NCBI GenBank assembly: GCA_903861835.1
Contig: CAIOVX010000009.1
Coordinates: forward strand, 1-37,245
Direction: 5' to 3'
Source of the DNA: Candidatus Firestoneibacteriota bacterium
GTDB lineage: Bacteria > Oederibacteriota > D2-FULL-39-29 > CAIOVX01
DNA: 37,245 nucleotides
The notes below the pieces were generated by a model. The model was not told the origin of the DNA. It ran no database searches and was given only the letters and a program-made list of their open reading frames with translations. A program made the translations under genes and the position numbers. Numbering within the stretch: position 1 is the stretch's first letter; every line of letters starts with the position of its first letter. Positions 1 through 8,646 of the stretch are shown here, piece after piece.

Positions 1-1
1 A

Positions 2-115
2 TTCGGTTATGTGGAAGGGTACTACAATACGGAGCGCCGGCACTCGTACAACGGGTATAAATCTCCCGAGCAGGCTGAGAAAAACTATTACCAACTTAAC
101 AAAGCGTCCACATAA
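2..115 (+). CDS. IS3-family transposase OrfB, C-terminal fragment (cut by window edge)
   Basis: The first 37 codons are open from the window edge to a TAA at 113-115 and read as the end of an IS3-type DDE transposase. The tract YYNTERRHSYNGYKSPEQAE matches the family signature YN-x-x-R-x-H-x-x-x-G-Y-x-x-P near the end of the integrase core. The catalytic DDE residues and OrfA lie outside the window, so activity cannot be judged. The right end of the element should lie a few tens of bases after the stop; the C+G-rich stretch 116-129 ending in CA is a candidate terminal repeat, but the left end is not available for comparison. The element abuts a receiver-domain gene whose start looks irregular. 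Confidence 0.82.
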   Translation, partial: FGYVEGYYNTERRHSYNGYKSPEQAEKNYYQLNKAST

Positions 116-141
116 TCGGGGGAGATTCACTTCTTGCGACC

Positions 142-585
142 GTGGCAAAAATGGTGGTCTCTCCAAAAACCGCGGCCTCAAAGATGCCGGGAGGGAAAAA
201 TGGCGGCAGGAAGTGCGGTAAAAAACCCCTCGTGCTGATTGTTGAGGATAACCCGGACAATATGCTGACCACAAAGGCCCTGCTGCAGGATACGTGCCTG
301 GTAATTGAAGCGGGCGACGGGGCCCGAGGCGTAGAGCAGGCCGCGACCCACAAGCCGGACCTTATCCTGATGGATATATCTCTGCCGGTTCTTGACGGCA
401 TTGAAGCCTTCAAGAAAATCAGGGAGAAAGAAAGCCTTCGGCACATACCGGTGGTGGCTCTTACCGCGAGCGCGATGAAGGGGCACAGGGAAAAAATTCT
501 TGCCTATGGTTTCAACGGATACATTTCAAAACCGGTTGACGAGGCGCTTCTTAAAAAGGCAATAGAGGATAATCTCAATGTCTGA
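142..585 (+). CDS. Single-domain response regulator (CheY/DivK-like), start probably altered by the adjacent IS
   Basis: A complete receiver domain begins at about residue 29 (PLVLIVEDNPDN), with acidic pocket E/D, phosphoacceptor Asp in LILMDISLP, the conserved Thr in VALTAS and the Lys in ISKPVD. It should accept phosphate from a histidine kinase and act by protein contact, since there is no output domain. The first 28 residues are rich in Lys, Gly, Pro and Ala and look like a linker. The given start is a GTG without a well-spaced ribosome site; ATG at 151 or 184 are alternatives, and the frame stays open upstream into the IS end. This could therefore be the detached C-terminal receiver of a hybrid kinase interrupted by the IS. 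It overlaps the next gene by 8 bases, so the two are co-translated. Confidence 0.8.
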   Translation: MAKMVVSPKTAASKMPGGKNGGRKCGKKPLVLIVEDNPDNMLTTKALLQDTCLVIEAGDGARGVEQAATHKPDLILMDISLPVLDGIEAFKKIREKESLRHIPVVALTASAMKGHREKILAYGFNGYISKPVDEALLKKAIEDNLNV

Positions 586-2635
586 TAAAAAGCTGCGGAT
601 CCTTGCCGTTGACGACAACAAGGACAACCTTACGACTCTCAAAGCGGTTCTCCGGGACGCGTTCCCCGAGACGGAACTTTTTACCGCTATGAGCGGTCCC
701 GAATGCCTTGAACTTGCAAGAACAGTCGAGCCCGATATTATCCTGCTCGATATTATTATGCCCGGAATGGACGGGTTTTCGGTCTGTTCTAAACTCAAGG
801 AAGACGCCCGCCTCAGCAGGATACCGGTAGTCTTCCTGACGGCCCTTCGGACCAGCAGGGAAGACCGCATAAGGGCGCTTGAGACGGGGGCAGAGGGATT
901 TCTTTCAAAACCCGTGGAGCTTGCCGAGCTCACAGCCCAGGTGCGGGCAATGGCAAAGATCCGCTATGCGAACCTGTACGAACAGACCAGGAAAGAGCAG
1001 CTGGAACATATGGTTGCGGAAAGGACAATTTCCCTGCAGAAGGAGCTTGCCGAGCGCAAGGCGGCACAGGAAAAACTTAAGAAGAACGAAGCCAATCTCA
1101 ACGAAGCCCAAAGAATCGCGAGCCTGGGGAACTGGGAATATGATCTTGACTTGAAAAAAATAGAATGGTCCGACGAGGTTTACAGGATATTCGGCCGGGA
1201 AAAAAGAGAAGGCCCTGCCGATAGCGAGGCCCTCGGGAAGCGTCTCTCCCCGGAAGACGATAAAACGCTAAAAGCGCTTATCACGGCGGTAATCAAGACG
1301 GGAAAAGGCTGCGAGGGTGAGGTGGTATTAAATTTTGCGGGCGGCAAGAGCAAGGTGTTAAGAGTGGTGGTTTCCCCCGAGAAGGGGAACAACGGGAAAC
1401 TCAGTTTTCTTAGGGGAATTGTCCAGGATGTAACCAGGAGCAAAGAGTTCGAAAAATACCTGCTGCAGACCAAGAAAATGGAAGCTATCGGAAGTCTTAC
1501 CGGAGGCATAGCGCACGATTTCAACAACCTGCTCGCGGTTATCATCGGCTATTCGGATGTCGCCCTGAAGTTTACTTCAAAAGGAAGCGCGATCGGGGAG
1601 AGCGTCACGGAAATAAAAAAATCGGCCGAGAAAGCCGCGGCTCTTACGTCGCAGCTTCTTGCCTTCAGCCGCAAACAGCCGATTTCGCGCTCTGTTATGT
1701 CGCTTAACGAATCGATAGTAGAGCTCAATAAGATACTCGGGCGCATAATAGGCGAAGATATTGATTTTAAACTGGTTCTGGATCCGGCCCTAAAGAATGT
1801 TTTTGCCGACAGGGGCCAGATAGACCAGATTATTATTAATCTTGTCACAAACTCGCACAGCGCCATGCCGGACGGGGGGAAACTGACGCTCAAGACCGAA
1901 AATGTAGAGCTGGATGCACAGTCCTGCATAAAACTCCCGGAATCAAGGCCCGGCGAATTTGCATGCCTGATAGTCAAGGACACAGGCACCGGTATGAGCA
2001 AAGAAGTCCTGGACCATCTCTTTGAACCGTATTTTACCACCAAGTCCGTCGGCAAGGGCTCGGGGCTCGGCCTTTCCGTCATTTACGGCATTGTAAAGCA
2101 GATGGAAGGCTGGATAAATGTTTCAAGCTCTGCCGGCAAAGGTTCCGAGTTTAAGATATTTTTGCCTGTCGTGGCGCTTGAGCGCGAGTTGGACCTGAAA
2201 AATGATAAATTCAAAGGGGAGTATGATATCGGGAAAGGCCAGAGAATACTGATAGCGGAGGACGAAAAGGTCATAAGGGAGATGGTCTGCCGCCAGCTTG
2301 AAGAAAAACTGTACACCGTTTTTTGCGCGAAAGACGGACTGGAAGCGCTGAAGATGTTCGATAAACAGGACGGAAAGATCGACCTGCTTTTTACCGACTC
2401 GGTAATGCCCGGCCTGAAAGGGCTTGCCCTCGCGAAAAAACTGAAAGCAAAGAATCCGGCGCTCAAGGTTATTGTCAGCAGCGGTTATATGGACGACAAA
2501 TCCAGCATTGAAGAGGCTGAGAAGGAAGGGTATGTCTTCCTGCCGAAACCCTACGAGATACGGGAAATGCTTTCACAGGTTTCGTCTCTTTTGAAGGGCA
2601 TCGCCGGCCCGACCCAAAAAGTTGACGGCAAATAG
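578..2635 (+). CDS. Hybrid sensor histidine kinase: REC-PAS-HisKA-HATPase-REC
   Basis: A 685-residue soluble kinase. The N-terminal receiver (about 5-122) has Asp58, Thr88 and Lys111. A coiled coil follows (about 130-175), then a PAS domain (about 178-290). The dimerisation/phosphoacceptor domain carries His313 in IAHDFNNLL. The ATPase domain (about 410-535) shows the N box, DTGTGM at 468-473, the F box FEPYFTTK and the GKGSGLGLS loop. A second receiver (about 555-675) has Asp607 and Lys657. There is no membrane segment, so the stimulus is cytoplasmic or comes from a partner such as the receiver encoded just upstream. The HDFNNLL form of the H box is that of the NtrB-like hybrid kinases. The input receiver suggests it is itself phospho-regulated. 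The output is not visible here. Confidence 0.93.
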   Translation: MSDKKLRILAVDDNKDNLTTLKAVLRDAFPETELFTAMSGPECLELARTVEPDIILLDIIMPGMDGFSVCSKLKEDARLSRIPVVFLTALRTSREDRIRALETGAEGFLSKPVELAELTAQVRAMAKIRYANLYEQTRKEQLEHMVAERTISLQKELAERKAAQEKLKKNEANLNEAQRIASLGNWEYDLDLKKIEWSDEVYRIFGREKREGPADSEALGKRLSPEDDKTLKALITAVIKTGKGCEGEVVLNFAGGKSKVLRVVVSPEKGNNGKLSFLRGIVQDVTRSKEFEKYLLQTKKMEAIGSLTGGIAHDFNNLLAVIIGYSDVALKFTSKGSAIGESVTEIKKSAEKAAALTSQLLAFSRKQPISRSVMSLNESIVELNKILGRIIGEDIDFKLVLDPALKNVFADRGQIDQIIINLVTNSHSAMPDGGKLTLKTENVELDAQSCIKLPESRPGEFACLIVKDTGTGMSKEVLDHLFEPYFTTKSVGKGSGLGLSVIYGIVKQMEGWINVSSSAGKGSEFKIFLPVVALERELDLKNDKFKGEYDIGKGQRILIAEDEKVIREMVCRQLEEKLYTVFCAKDGLEALKMFDKQDGKIDLLFTDSVMPGLKGLALAKKLKAKNPALKVIVSSGYMDDKSSIEEAEKEGYVFLPKPYEIREMLSQVSSLLKGIAGPTQKVDGK

Positions 2636-2714
2636 TGAAGGCTGCGGCCCTGCTGACGGCAGTTATCTGCGGTTTTGTCAATAATTATCAGGGCAAGAAG
2701 TTATTCTCGAAAGT

Positions 2715-4754
2715 TTGCCGGAGGGTAAAGCTATAAGAAGAGCAGCGCTATTGGCCGTATTTCTTGCGGTGAACATTGGGTTATTTGCGCAAAGTTATAA
2801 TTATGTTTCCCAATGGGGAAGCCTTGGCAGCGGAACCGGCTCTTTTTACAACCCTGCCGGAATAGCGACTGACGCTTTCGGCAACATTTTTGTTTGCGAC
2901 GCGGGCAACGACAGAATCCAGAAATTCACGGCAAGCGCTGTTTTTGTGACTTCCTGGGGCTCGCGAGGAGATCTTCCCGGTCAGTTCAACAATCCGTCTG
3001 GCGTAGCGGTAAACAGCGCCGGCAGCGTATATGCCGCCGATGTAGCGAATGACCGCATTCAAAAGTTTGACTCAAACGGTACCTTCATTACTTCCTGGGG
3101 CAGCACGGGAACACTCGCAGGACAGTTTATCCAGCCTTACGGGGTCGCCTGCGATCCTTCCGGCAATGTGTATGTTTCCGAATACTCCAACCACCGTATC
3201 CAGAAGTTTGATTCCGGCGGAACCTATGTAACCTCCTGGGGAAGTTACGGCACCGGGCCGGGCCAGTTTTTCAGGCCTGCAGGGCTTGTCTCTGACAATT
3301 CCGGGAATATATTTGTTCCGGATTCCGGCAACAACCGCGTCCAGAAATTCGATTCCAATGGAACACTGCTCACACTCTGGGGGAATCTGGGGACGGGTGA
3401 CGGTCAGTTCAATGAACCTTTATGGGCCGCAGCCGATGCTGCCGGCAATGTGTTTATAGCTGATTCCAACAACGGCCGTATCCAGAAATTCACTTCTAAC
3501 GGTGTTTACCTGAAGCAGTGGGGTAGTTACGGCGATAGCAACGGACAGTATAAATATTTAAGAGGGGTTGCCCTTGATTCGGCGGGGAATGTATATGTTG
3601 TAGACTACGCCGGCGCGAGGGTGCAGGTTTCAAATTCTTTCCCCGTAATTTCCGGCCCGACTTCCGCGACCGTGGTGCAGGACGGCAGCTTCAATTACCA
3701 GATTACCGCCACAAATAACCAGACCATCTACGGCGCCACAAACCTTCCGCCGGGGCTAACCGTGAACACGGGCACCGGACTTATCACGGGTTTCCCTTCC
3801 GGTTCCGGCACCACCGACTCCACCATTAGCGCGACCAATGTTGACGGAACCGGCACGGCTGTGCTGACCATCTCAGTTTATCCGGCGAAACCGAAAGTTA
3901 ACTCGTTCTCTCCGGTTACGGGCATGAATTTTTATCCGGTGACACTTACGCTTACAGGGCAGTATTTTTTTGCGGGGACCGGAAGTTCCGGAGTTTCCGG
4001 CGTTAAAGCCGGCGTCTCTTCCGCGGCGGTTCTTTCGGTTGCTTCGGATACTTCTATGCTCGCGGTCATTCCTATGGGCATCCCTGCCGGAACGTATGAT
4101 ATCACAACGCTAACCGCGGGCGGAACCAGCGATACCATAGCGCAGAAATTTGTAATGACCACCTCCGGTCCGAACGGGGCCCCCTCAAAGCCTGATTTCA
4201 CCTGCTCAAACAGCACGGCGGTCATAACGTTCAAATGGACTCTTGGGACCGTGAATGACCCGGTAAACACCGTAACGGGCTACTATTTGCAGGTTGGAAC
4301 GACTCCCGGCGGGTGCGACAAATTTGACGGGGATGTGGGAACCGCGCTGGCTTATGATATCGGCGGCTGCGCCAATGGAGTTAACTATTACGCGAGAGTG
4401 AGGGCCAAGAACAGCCTCGGCTTGTACAGCGCTTTTTCCGACTTAAGCGCCGGAGCGGCGGTCGCGCTCCAATCAGGGATAAAAGTCACGAACAATCTCA
4501 TCAGCCCGTCAAACGGGCGGGCAAGCATCCAGTACACGCTTACGCAGGATTCAATGGTAAACATCACAGTCCACGACGCGAACGGCCACCGGGTGCGCGC
4601 TCTTCTTTCGGAATATAAGGCGGCGGGGTTTTATTCAAATATCGCCTGGGACGGAAAGACCGACGGCGGGGAATCCGCGCCGAGCGGAATGTACATAGTC
4701 TTTATCAACGCGGGAAATTACAAGGACAAAAAGAAAGTCATTATAGTCAGATAG
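2715..4754 (+). CDS. Secreted NHL-repeat beta-propeller protein with Ig-like domains and FlgD-like C-terminal sorting domain
   Basis: The 679-residue product starts with a signal peptide (basic KAIRRA, then a hydrophobic run to about residue 25). Residues 30-312 are six NHL blades of about 47 residues, each with a W-G-x-x-G start, a G-Q-F segment and a R-[IV]-Q-K-F end, enough to close a six-bladed propeller. Then come a putative Ig domain with L-P-P-G-L (about 312-390), an IPT/TIG-like domain (about 393-480), a fibronectin III-like domain (about 487-580) and a C-terminal FlgD-Ig-like domain (585-679) with WDGKTDGG and PSGMY. Such C-terminal domains act as secretion or anchoring signals in type IX-like systems; whether this one does is inference. 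No ATG fits; TTG at 2715 keeps the whole signal peptide. The next gene, seven bases on, encodes a PorV-like protein. The ligand is unknown. Confidence 0.88.
   Translation: MPEGKAIRRAALLAVFLAVNIGLFAQSYNYVSQWGSLGSGTGSFYNPAGIATDAFGNIFVCDAGNDRIQKFTASAVFVTSWGSRGDLPGQFNNPSGVAVNSAGSVYAADVANDRIQKFDSNGTFITSWGSTGTLAGQFIQPYGVACDPSGNVYVSEYSNHRIQKFDSGGTYVTSWGSYGTGPGQFFRPAGLVSDNSGNIFVPDSGNNRVQKFDSNGTLLTLWGNLGTGDGQFNEPLWAAADAAGNVFIADSNNGRIQKFTSNGVYLKQWGSYGDSNGQYKYLRGVALDSAGNVYVVDYAGARVQVSNSFPVISGPTSATVVQDGSFNYQITATNNQTIYGATNLPPGLTVNTGTGLITGFPSGSGTTDSTISATNVDGTGTAVLTISVYPAKPKVNSFSPVTGMNFYPVTLTLTGQYFFAGTGSSGVSGVKAGVSSAAVLSVASDTSMLAVIPMGIPAGTYDITTLTAGGTSDTIAQKFVMTTSGPNGAPSKPDFTCSNSTAVITFKWTLGTVNDPVNTVTGYYLQVGTTPGGCDKFDGDVGTALAYDIGGCANGVNYYARVRAKNSLGLYSAFSDLSAGAAVALQSGIKVTNNLISPSNGRASIQYTLTQDSMVNITVHDANGHRVRALLSEYKAAGFYSNIAWDGKTDGGESAPSGMYIVFINAGNYKDKKKVIIVR
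2802..3650 (+). repeat. Six tandem 141-bp coding repeats (NHL blades)
   Basis: Six consecutive units of about 141 bp inside the preceding gene encode the propeller blades. Blades 2-5 are closest to each other and share TSWGS or a variant at the start and IQKFDSNGT or a variant at the end. Blade 6 has lost the K-F pair and blends into the Ig-like region. Confidence 0.85.
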
Positions 4755-4761
4755 GAGCGGG

Positions 4762-5793
4762 ATGCGGAAAACAGGTTTCATAGCGCTGTCAGCCCTCCTT
4801 TTAATTATTGCGGAGAGCTCCGCGGCGGAGATGAGCGGCGCCAGTTTCCTAAAAGAGGAACCGGGAGCGAGGGCGCTTGCCCTCGGATCCGCGGCGACTG
4901 CGCTTGCCGACGACATTAACAGCCTTGCGGTCAATCCGGGAGGGCTGAACTTCTTTGTCTCTCCGGAAGGTTCCGCGCTGTACACCAAGGGTATGCTCGA
5001 CAGCTATTATAGCTATATCGCCTATGTCCTGCCTTGCGGAAAATCCGGGACCTTTGGGGCGTCATTCCTGCTCTATAACGGCGGAAGCGCTGACATAACG
5101 GGGTCCTCGGGAACCTCAACGGTGAACGCCGAGACGGATATGGTCCTTTCCCTTGCATATGGTATCAACATCACGGATACGCTTGGCTGCGGGGCCGCTG
5201 TCAAGTTTATAACAAGCTCGCTCGCGCAGGATTACCACGCGCTCGCCGCCGCCGCGGACATAGGGCTGCTCTACAGGCCTTTTGACGGAAAATGTTCGTT
5301 CGGGCTGGCGCTTCAAAATATTGGAACAAAATTGGTCTATATCAGCCAGGGTGACGCCCTGCCTTTTACGGTCCGCGGGGGTGCGTCTTTCAAGGTGCGT
5401 GAGAACAGCACAGAGTCGTGGCTTGTGGCGGGAGACCTGGTGTATCTTGACAACTGCCTCCGGTATGACCTCGGGGTGGAGGCGGTGCTGTTTAAGATAT
5501 TGTCGCTTCGCGCGGGATATAAATTCAACAACAACCCGGATGTCTTCACCTTCGGCGCGGGTTTTGAGATATTCCAGGCCCGCATAGATTACGCCTACTG
5601 TCCGACAGGCGAGCTGGATTATACCCAGAGGCTTTCCATCGGGTTCAAGTTTGACGCTCCCTCAGCGTACAGTACAGCCGTAGAATACTGCAAGAAGGGG
5701 TTGAAAGAAAAGGCATTAGACATCCTCAAGGGAATACCAAAAACCAACTCTGAATACTTCCTTGCCCGGGCTTTGATGAAAAAGCTTAATTGA
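4762..5793 (+). CDS. PorV/PorQ-family outer-membrane protein (UPF0164-like)
   Basis: A 343-residue protein with a signal peptide (about 1-22). It then shows the family hallmark GASFLKEEPGARALALGSA and a D-[DI]-N-S-L-A-V-N-P-G-G-L motif near residues 51-61. The rest is alternating amphipathic beta strands typical of an FadL-like barrel. After the barrel a roughly 45-residue helical, Lys-rich tail (from about SAYSTAVEYCKKG) resembles a single TPR-like hairpin, an addition to the basic fold. In type IX secretion PorV receives cargo at the outer membrane; the neighbour upstream is a plausible cargo because it ends in a FlgD-like domain. The start follows GGAGCGGG by a few bases, and the gap to the upstream stop is seven bases, so an operon is very likely. 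Confidence 0.85.
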   Translation: MRKTGFIALSALLLIIAESSAAEMSGASFLKEEPGARALALGSAATALADDINSLAVNPGGLNFFVSPEGSALYTKGMLDSYYSYIAYVLPCGKSGTFGASFLLYNGGSADITGSSGTSTVNAETDMVLSLAYGINITDTLGCGAAVKFITSSLAQDYHALAAAADIGLLYRPFDGKCSFGLALQNIGTKLVYISQGDALPFTVRGGASFKVRENSTESWLVAGDLVYLDNCLRYDLGVEAVLFKILSLRAGYKFNNNPDVFTFGAGFEIFQARIDYAYCPTGELDYTQRLSIGFKFDAPSAYSTAVEYCKKGLKEKALDILKGIPKTNSEYFLARALMKKLN

Positions 5794-5810
5794 AGGGCCG
5801 GACAGCACCG

Positions 5811-5886
5811 TATGGATTAACTCTTTCCGGCGCTCTCCGAAGTATTGCGCGAGGCCTTGGCGGAAGCGTCCCTTGCTTTCGGCTAA
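5811..5886 (+). pseudogene. Decayed 3' end of a receiver-domain gene (left remnant)
   Basis: From 5821 the frame reads LFPALSEVLREALAEASLAFG before a stop at 5884, and an in-frame stop lies just upstream at 5818. Bases 5831-5853 match 11637-11659 at 21 of 23 positions, and the alignment continues upstream through TATGG and AACTCTT with two small deletions. The right copy still reads as the end of a receiver domain (SKPYGIYKLFSTLSEVL), so this is a shorter, frameshifted relic of the same kind. It lies directly after the PorV gene and 180 bp before the signalling block. Confidence 0.55.
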
Positions 5887-5921
5887 AATTCCCTTGTGTT
5901 GTCAAGTAAATCAAGAGCCAA

Positions 5922-5949
5922 TTGAAATTTCTGCGGAAATTGGTATAAT
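5922..5949 (+). promoter_or_regulatory. Sigma70-type promoter for the PAS-LuxR gene
   Basis: TTGAAA at 5922-5927 and TATAAT at 5944-5949 are 16 bp apart, and the -10 box is preceded by TG one base upstream (extended -10). Transcription would start near 5957, leaving a leader of about 110 nt that contains a C+G-rich inverted pair (CCCG..CCGG at about 5973-6001). The spacing and box quality make it one of the strongest promoters in the window. Confidence 0.7.
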
Positions 5950-6065
5950 TCAACAGGGAAACATTACAACTCCCGCCGGATACAGATAGAGCCGGCTCGG
6001 GCTATGAAGGAGTATTTTCTTTAACAATAAAGACAATATCGTTTGGAAAATGGAGTGAGCACAAA

Positions 6066-6878
6066 ATGAAAGACAACGAAAACAGGTTTAAACAATTGGA
6101 TTTGGAATTTAAAGATTATATAGACTCAACTTCTGACGGCGTTATGATAATTGACAAGAATTTAAATGTATTGAGCATTAATAAGGGCGGATTAAAAATA
6201 CTTGAAGCAAGCAGGAGTAGTATTGTCGGCAAAAAGTTAGAGAGTGTGAAGTTTGAAATGGAAAACAGGGATAAAAAATACATTTACAGGAGGATTAAAA
6301 AACCTGAGAAGAACGCTAAGTCAAATATTGCGACCATTAAAACAAAGAGCGGCATAAAGTTCATTGATATTGTCGCATTTGAAGTCAAGAAAGGCTTGGG
6401 TGTAAGCTTAAGAGATGTAACGGAAACCCATAAGTCGGCGGAATTAATTAAGACGCAGAAGAAGGAGCTGGAAAATAAGAATATAACGTTAAGGGAAATT
6501 ATTTCAGAGATTGGAAAAGGTAAAGAAGAAACTATACGCAATATTCAAACAATTCTTGAAAAAGCGATAAAACCGATAGTCGGCAGGATTACAGGTAACT
6601 ATAAAGAAGTTAATATTAAAGACATACTGCTTTTAAAGCAAACAATAGCGCATTTAGAAGATCAGTATTGGAACAAGTCAACGATTATACTGAATAAACT
6701 AAGCGCGCGTGAATACGAGATAGCAAATATGATCAAAAGCGGTTTTAGCAGCAAGGATATTGCGGAAACTCTGACAATATCCCTAGATACGGTCAAAACT
6801 ACCCGTAAGAATATCCGCAAGAAGGTTAATATTTCAAAGAAAGATATTAACCTGTACTCTTTCCTTCAAAACTCCTAG
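6066..6878 (+). CDS. PAS-LuxR transcriptional regulator
   Basis: A 270-residue protein with an N-terminal PAS domain (about 10-118; SDGVMIIDKNLNVLSINKGG). A coiled coil follows (about 122-165; KTQKKELENKNITLREII). The C-terminal LuxR/FixJ-type helix-turn-helix (about 208-265) reads LSAREYEIANMIKSGFSSKD, then IAETLTISLDTVKTTRKNIR. There is no receiver domain, so it probably senses through PAS and binds DNA directly. It lies upstream of a histidine kinase on the same strand, but 138 bases separate them. Base composition is much richer in A+T than in the NHL/PorV genes to the left, which fits the idea that this block was acquired. Target genes are unknown. Confidence 0.88.
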   Translation: MKDNENRFKQLDLEFKDYIDSTSDGVMIIDKNLNVLSINKGGLKILEASRSSIVGKKLESVKFEMENRDKKYIYRRIKKPEKNAKSNIATIKTKSGIKFIDIVAFEVKKGLGVSLRDVTETHKSAELIKTQKKELENKNITLREIISEIGKGKEETIRNIQTILEKAIKPIVGRITGNYKEVNIKDILLLKQTIAHLEDQYWNKSTIILNKLSAREYEIANMIKSGFSSKDIAETLTISLDTVKTTRKNIRKKVNISKKDINLYSFLQNS

Positions 6879-7016
6879 TATACTGCAGGAGTAGCCCCGC
6901 ATACCCATTCTATTACACCTAATTCAACCTGCAAGATTAAAAGCATTCGTATTATCATATATCAGAAGCGGTTTTATTTGCATTTTGAATTGGATTTTAT
7001 CAGGGATGGGATACAA

Positions 7017-8615
7017 ATGAAAACACATATACAAGACAGACAAGACAGACAAGACAGACAAGACAGGTTCATTGCTCTTGTCGGCATAATCACAACTGCA
7101 ATTGCTTTGATTGCCATGTTGGGATTAATAACAGGTTGGACAATCCTTGCCAGTGTTAGATCGGAATATATGCCTATGCCGATGATATCCGCCATAATAT
7201 TTTCTGCATTCGGAATAATCATTCATAGGTTTAATAGAGCAGCTTCCTCTAAATGGGTAAGTATTGCATCAGGGGTTCTGATTCTAATAATGATAACAGG
7301 AGTATTGTTGGTTCTGGACGCGTTCTATGATATTTTTCCAGGGAGCCAGGCGTCGCCATACATTGGATTATTTTTCGCAATATTTTCGCTGCTTTGTCTT
7401 TTGAAGAAGATTCTTCCTCCGGGAAAACTAATAAACAATATTATCAGCATAACAGGCGTGATTCTGTTGTGTTTTGGTTTCACCATTGTTCTCGCGTACT
7501 TAGTAGGCACGCCGTTATTGTACGGTAAAGAACCTGTTCCTATTGCTCTAAATGGTGGCGTATGTGTAATGCTGTTAAGTCTGGGAATAATCAGTGCTTG
7601 CGGCGAGGAAAATGTAGTTCTTCGCTTATTTGCCGGAAATGGTCCAAACGCAAAAATACAAAGAAAAATAGTTCCTTTGGTTTTCGGTTCTATAAGCATG
7701 GGGAGTTTATTCTTCGTCAATTTTCATGATATTAGAGGAGTTAACTATGCAATAATCAGCGCTGGCGGAATAATTCTGGTTTCCCTGGTAAGTGTTATTA
7801 TCGTTCAAAGCAGCGTCGAAACTATATTGAATGATGCCACCAAAAATTACGAGGAAAATAAACTTTATAATTTCAAAATATCGGAACTAAACAATTCGTT
7901 GGAACAAAGAGTTGCTGATAGAACAAAGCAAGCATCTGATCTTAACAGGGAATTGGAGTCTTTTTCATATTCTGTTTCGCATGATCTAAGGTCTCCGCTA
8001 AGGGGCATCGACGGGTGGAGTCTCGCGCTTTTTGAAGATTACTCGGACAAACTTGACGCTAAAGGCGTTGAATATATTAACACAATCCGGAAAGAAACAC
8101 AACGGATGAGCTCTTTGATAGATGATCTTATTAAATTATCACACTTGTCCAGGAGCGAATTGAAATATTCTGTCGTAGACCTTTCTAAGCTTGCTTCGGC
8201 AATAGCAGGGCGTTTGGGCGGAGTTGATCCCGCCCGCAAATTGGAGTTTCTAATAGAACCCGGCCTTGTTGTGACAGGTGATTCAGGGTTGCTTGAAGTT
8301 GTGCTTAGTAATCTCTTTGAAAATTCCTATAAATTCACCGGTACAAGAGCAAAAGCGATAATAGAGTTCGGTCTTGACAAGGAAAAAGAAGGGGAAGTGT
8401 TTTATGTAAAAGACAACGGGGTTGGTTTTGATATGGCTTACGCCGGTAAATTGTTTGGCGCTTTTCAGCGTATGCATAAACACAGCGAATATCCCGGCAC
8501 AGGCATAGGCCTGGCGACAGTTCGCCGTGTTATTACTCTCCTTAACGGAACCATATGGGCTGAAAGCAAAATAGATGAAGGAGCCACCTTTTATTTTAAC
8601 CTAAGGGCGCAGTGA
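7017..8615 (+). CDS. Membrane sensor histidine kinase (eight predicted helices, phytochrome-type kinase core)
   Basis: I start the gene at ATG 7017, seven bases after GGGATGGG; the frame is open 13 codons further upstream but without a good site. The 532-residue protein has a short basic N-terminus with (QDR)4, then about eight hydrophobic segments (roughly residues 18-256) forming a membrane sensor I cannot assign to a named family. A coiled coil follows (about 260-300), then the H box FSYSVSHDLRSPLRG with His322. The ATPase domain has a recognisable N box (SNLFENSYKFT), KDNGVGFD and GTGIGLATV. The core is of the Cph1 or bacteriophytochrome type, but there is no chromophore-binding domain. 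Thirty-one bases downstream lies an Rcp1-like receiver, the usual partner of this kinase class. Confidence 0.9.
   Translation: MKTHIQDRQDRQDRQDRFIALVGIITTAIALIAMLGLITGWTILASVRSEYMPMPMISAIIFSAFGIIIHRFNRAASSKWVSIASGVLILIMITGVLLVLDAFYDIFPGSQASPYIGLFFAIFSLLCLLKKILPPGKLINNIISITGVILLCFGFTIVLAYLVGTPLLYGKEPVPIALNGGVCVMLLSLGIISACGEENVVLRLFAGNGPNAKIQRKIVPLVFGSISMGSLFFVNFHDIRGVNYAIISAGGIILVSLVSVIIVQSSVETILNDATKNYEENKLYNFKISELNNSLEQRVADRTKQASDLNRELESFSYSVSHDLRSPLRGIDGWSLALFEDYSDKLDAKGVEYINTIRKETQRMSSLIDDLIKLSHLSRSELKYSVVDLSKLASAIAGRLGGVDPARKLEFLIEPGLVVTGDSGLLEVVLSNLFENSYKFTGTRAKAIIEFGLDKEKEGEVFYVKDNGVGFDMAYAGKLFGAFQRMHKHSEYPGTGIGLATVRRVITLLNGTIWAESKIDEGATFYFNLRAQ
7032..7067 (+). repeat. In-frame 9-nt tandem repeat, four copies (CAAGACAGR)
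   Basis: CAAGACAGA occurs three times without interruption and a fourth time as CAAGACAGG. It encodes Gln-Asp-Arg four times just before the first membrane helix. The 9-nt period keeps frame whatever the copy number, so the cytoplasmic N-terminus can vary in length between strains. Confidence 0.9.
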
Positions 8616-8646
8616 TAGAGGAAAACTTGAAGGTCAGGAGGGTGCC

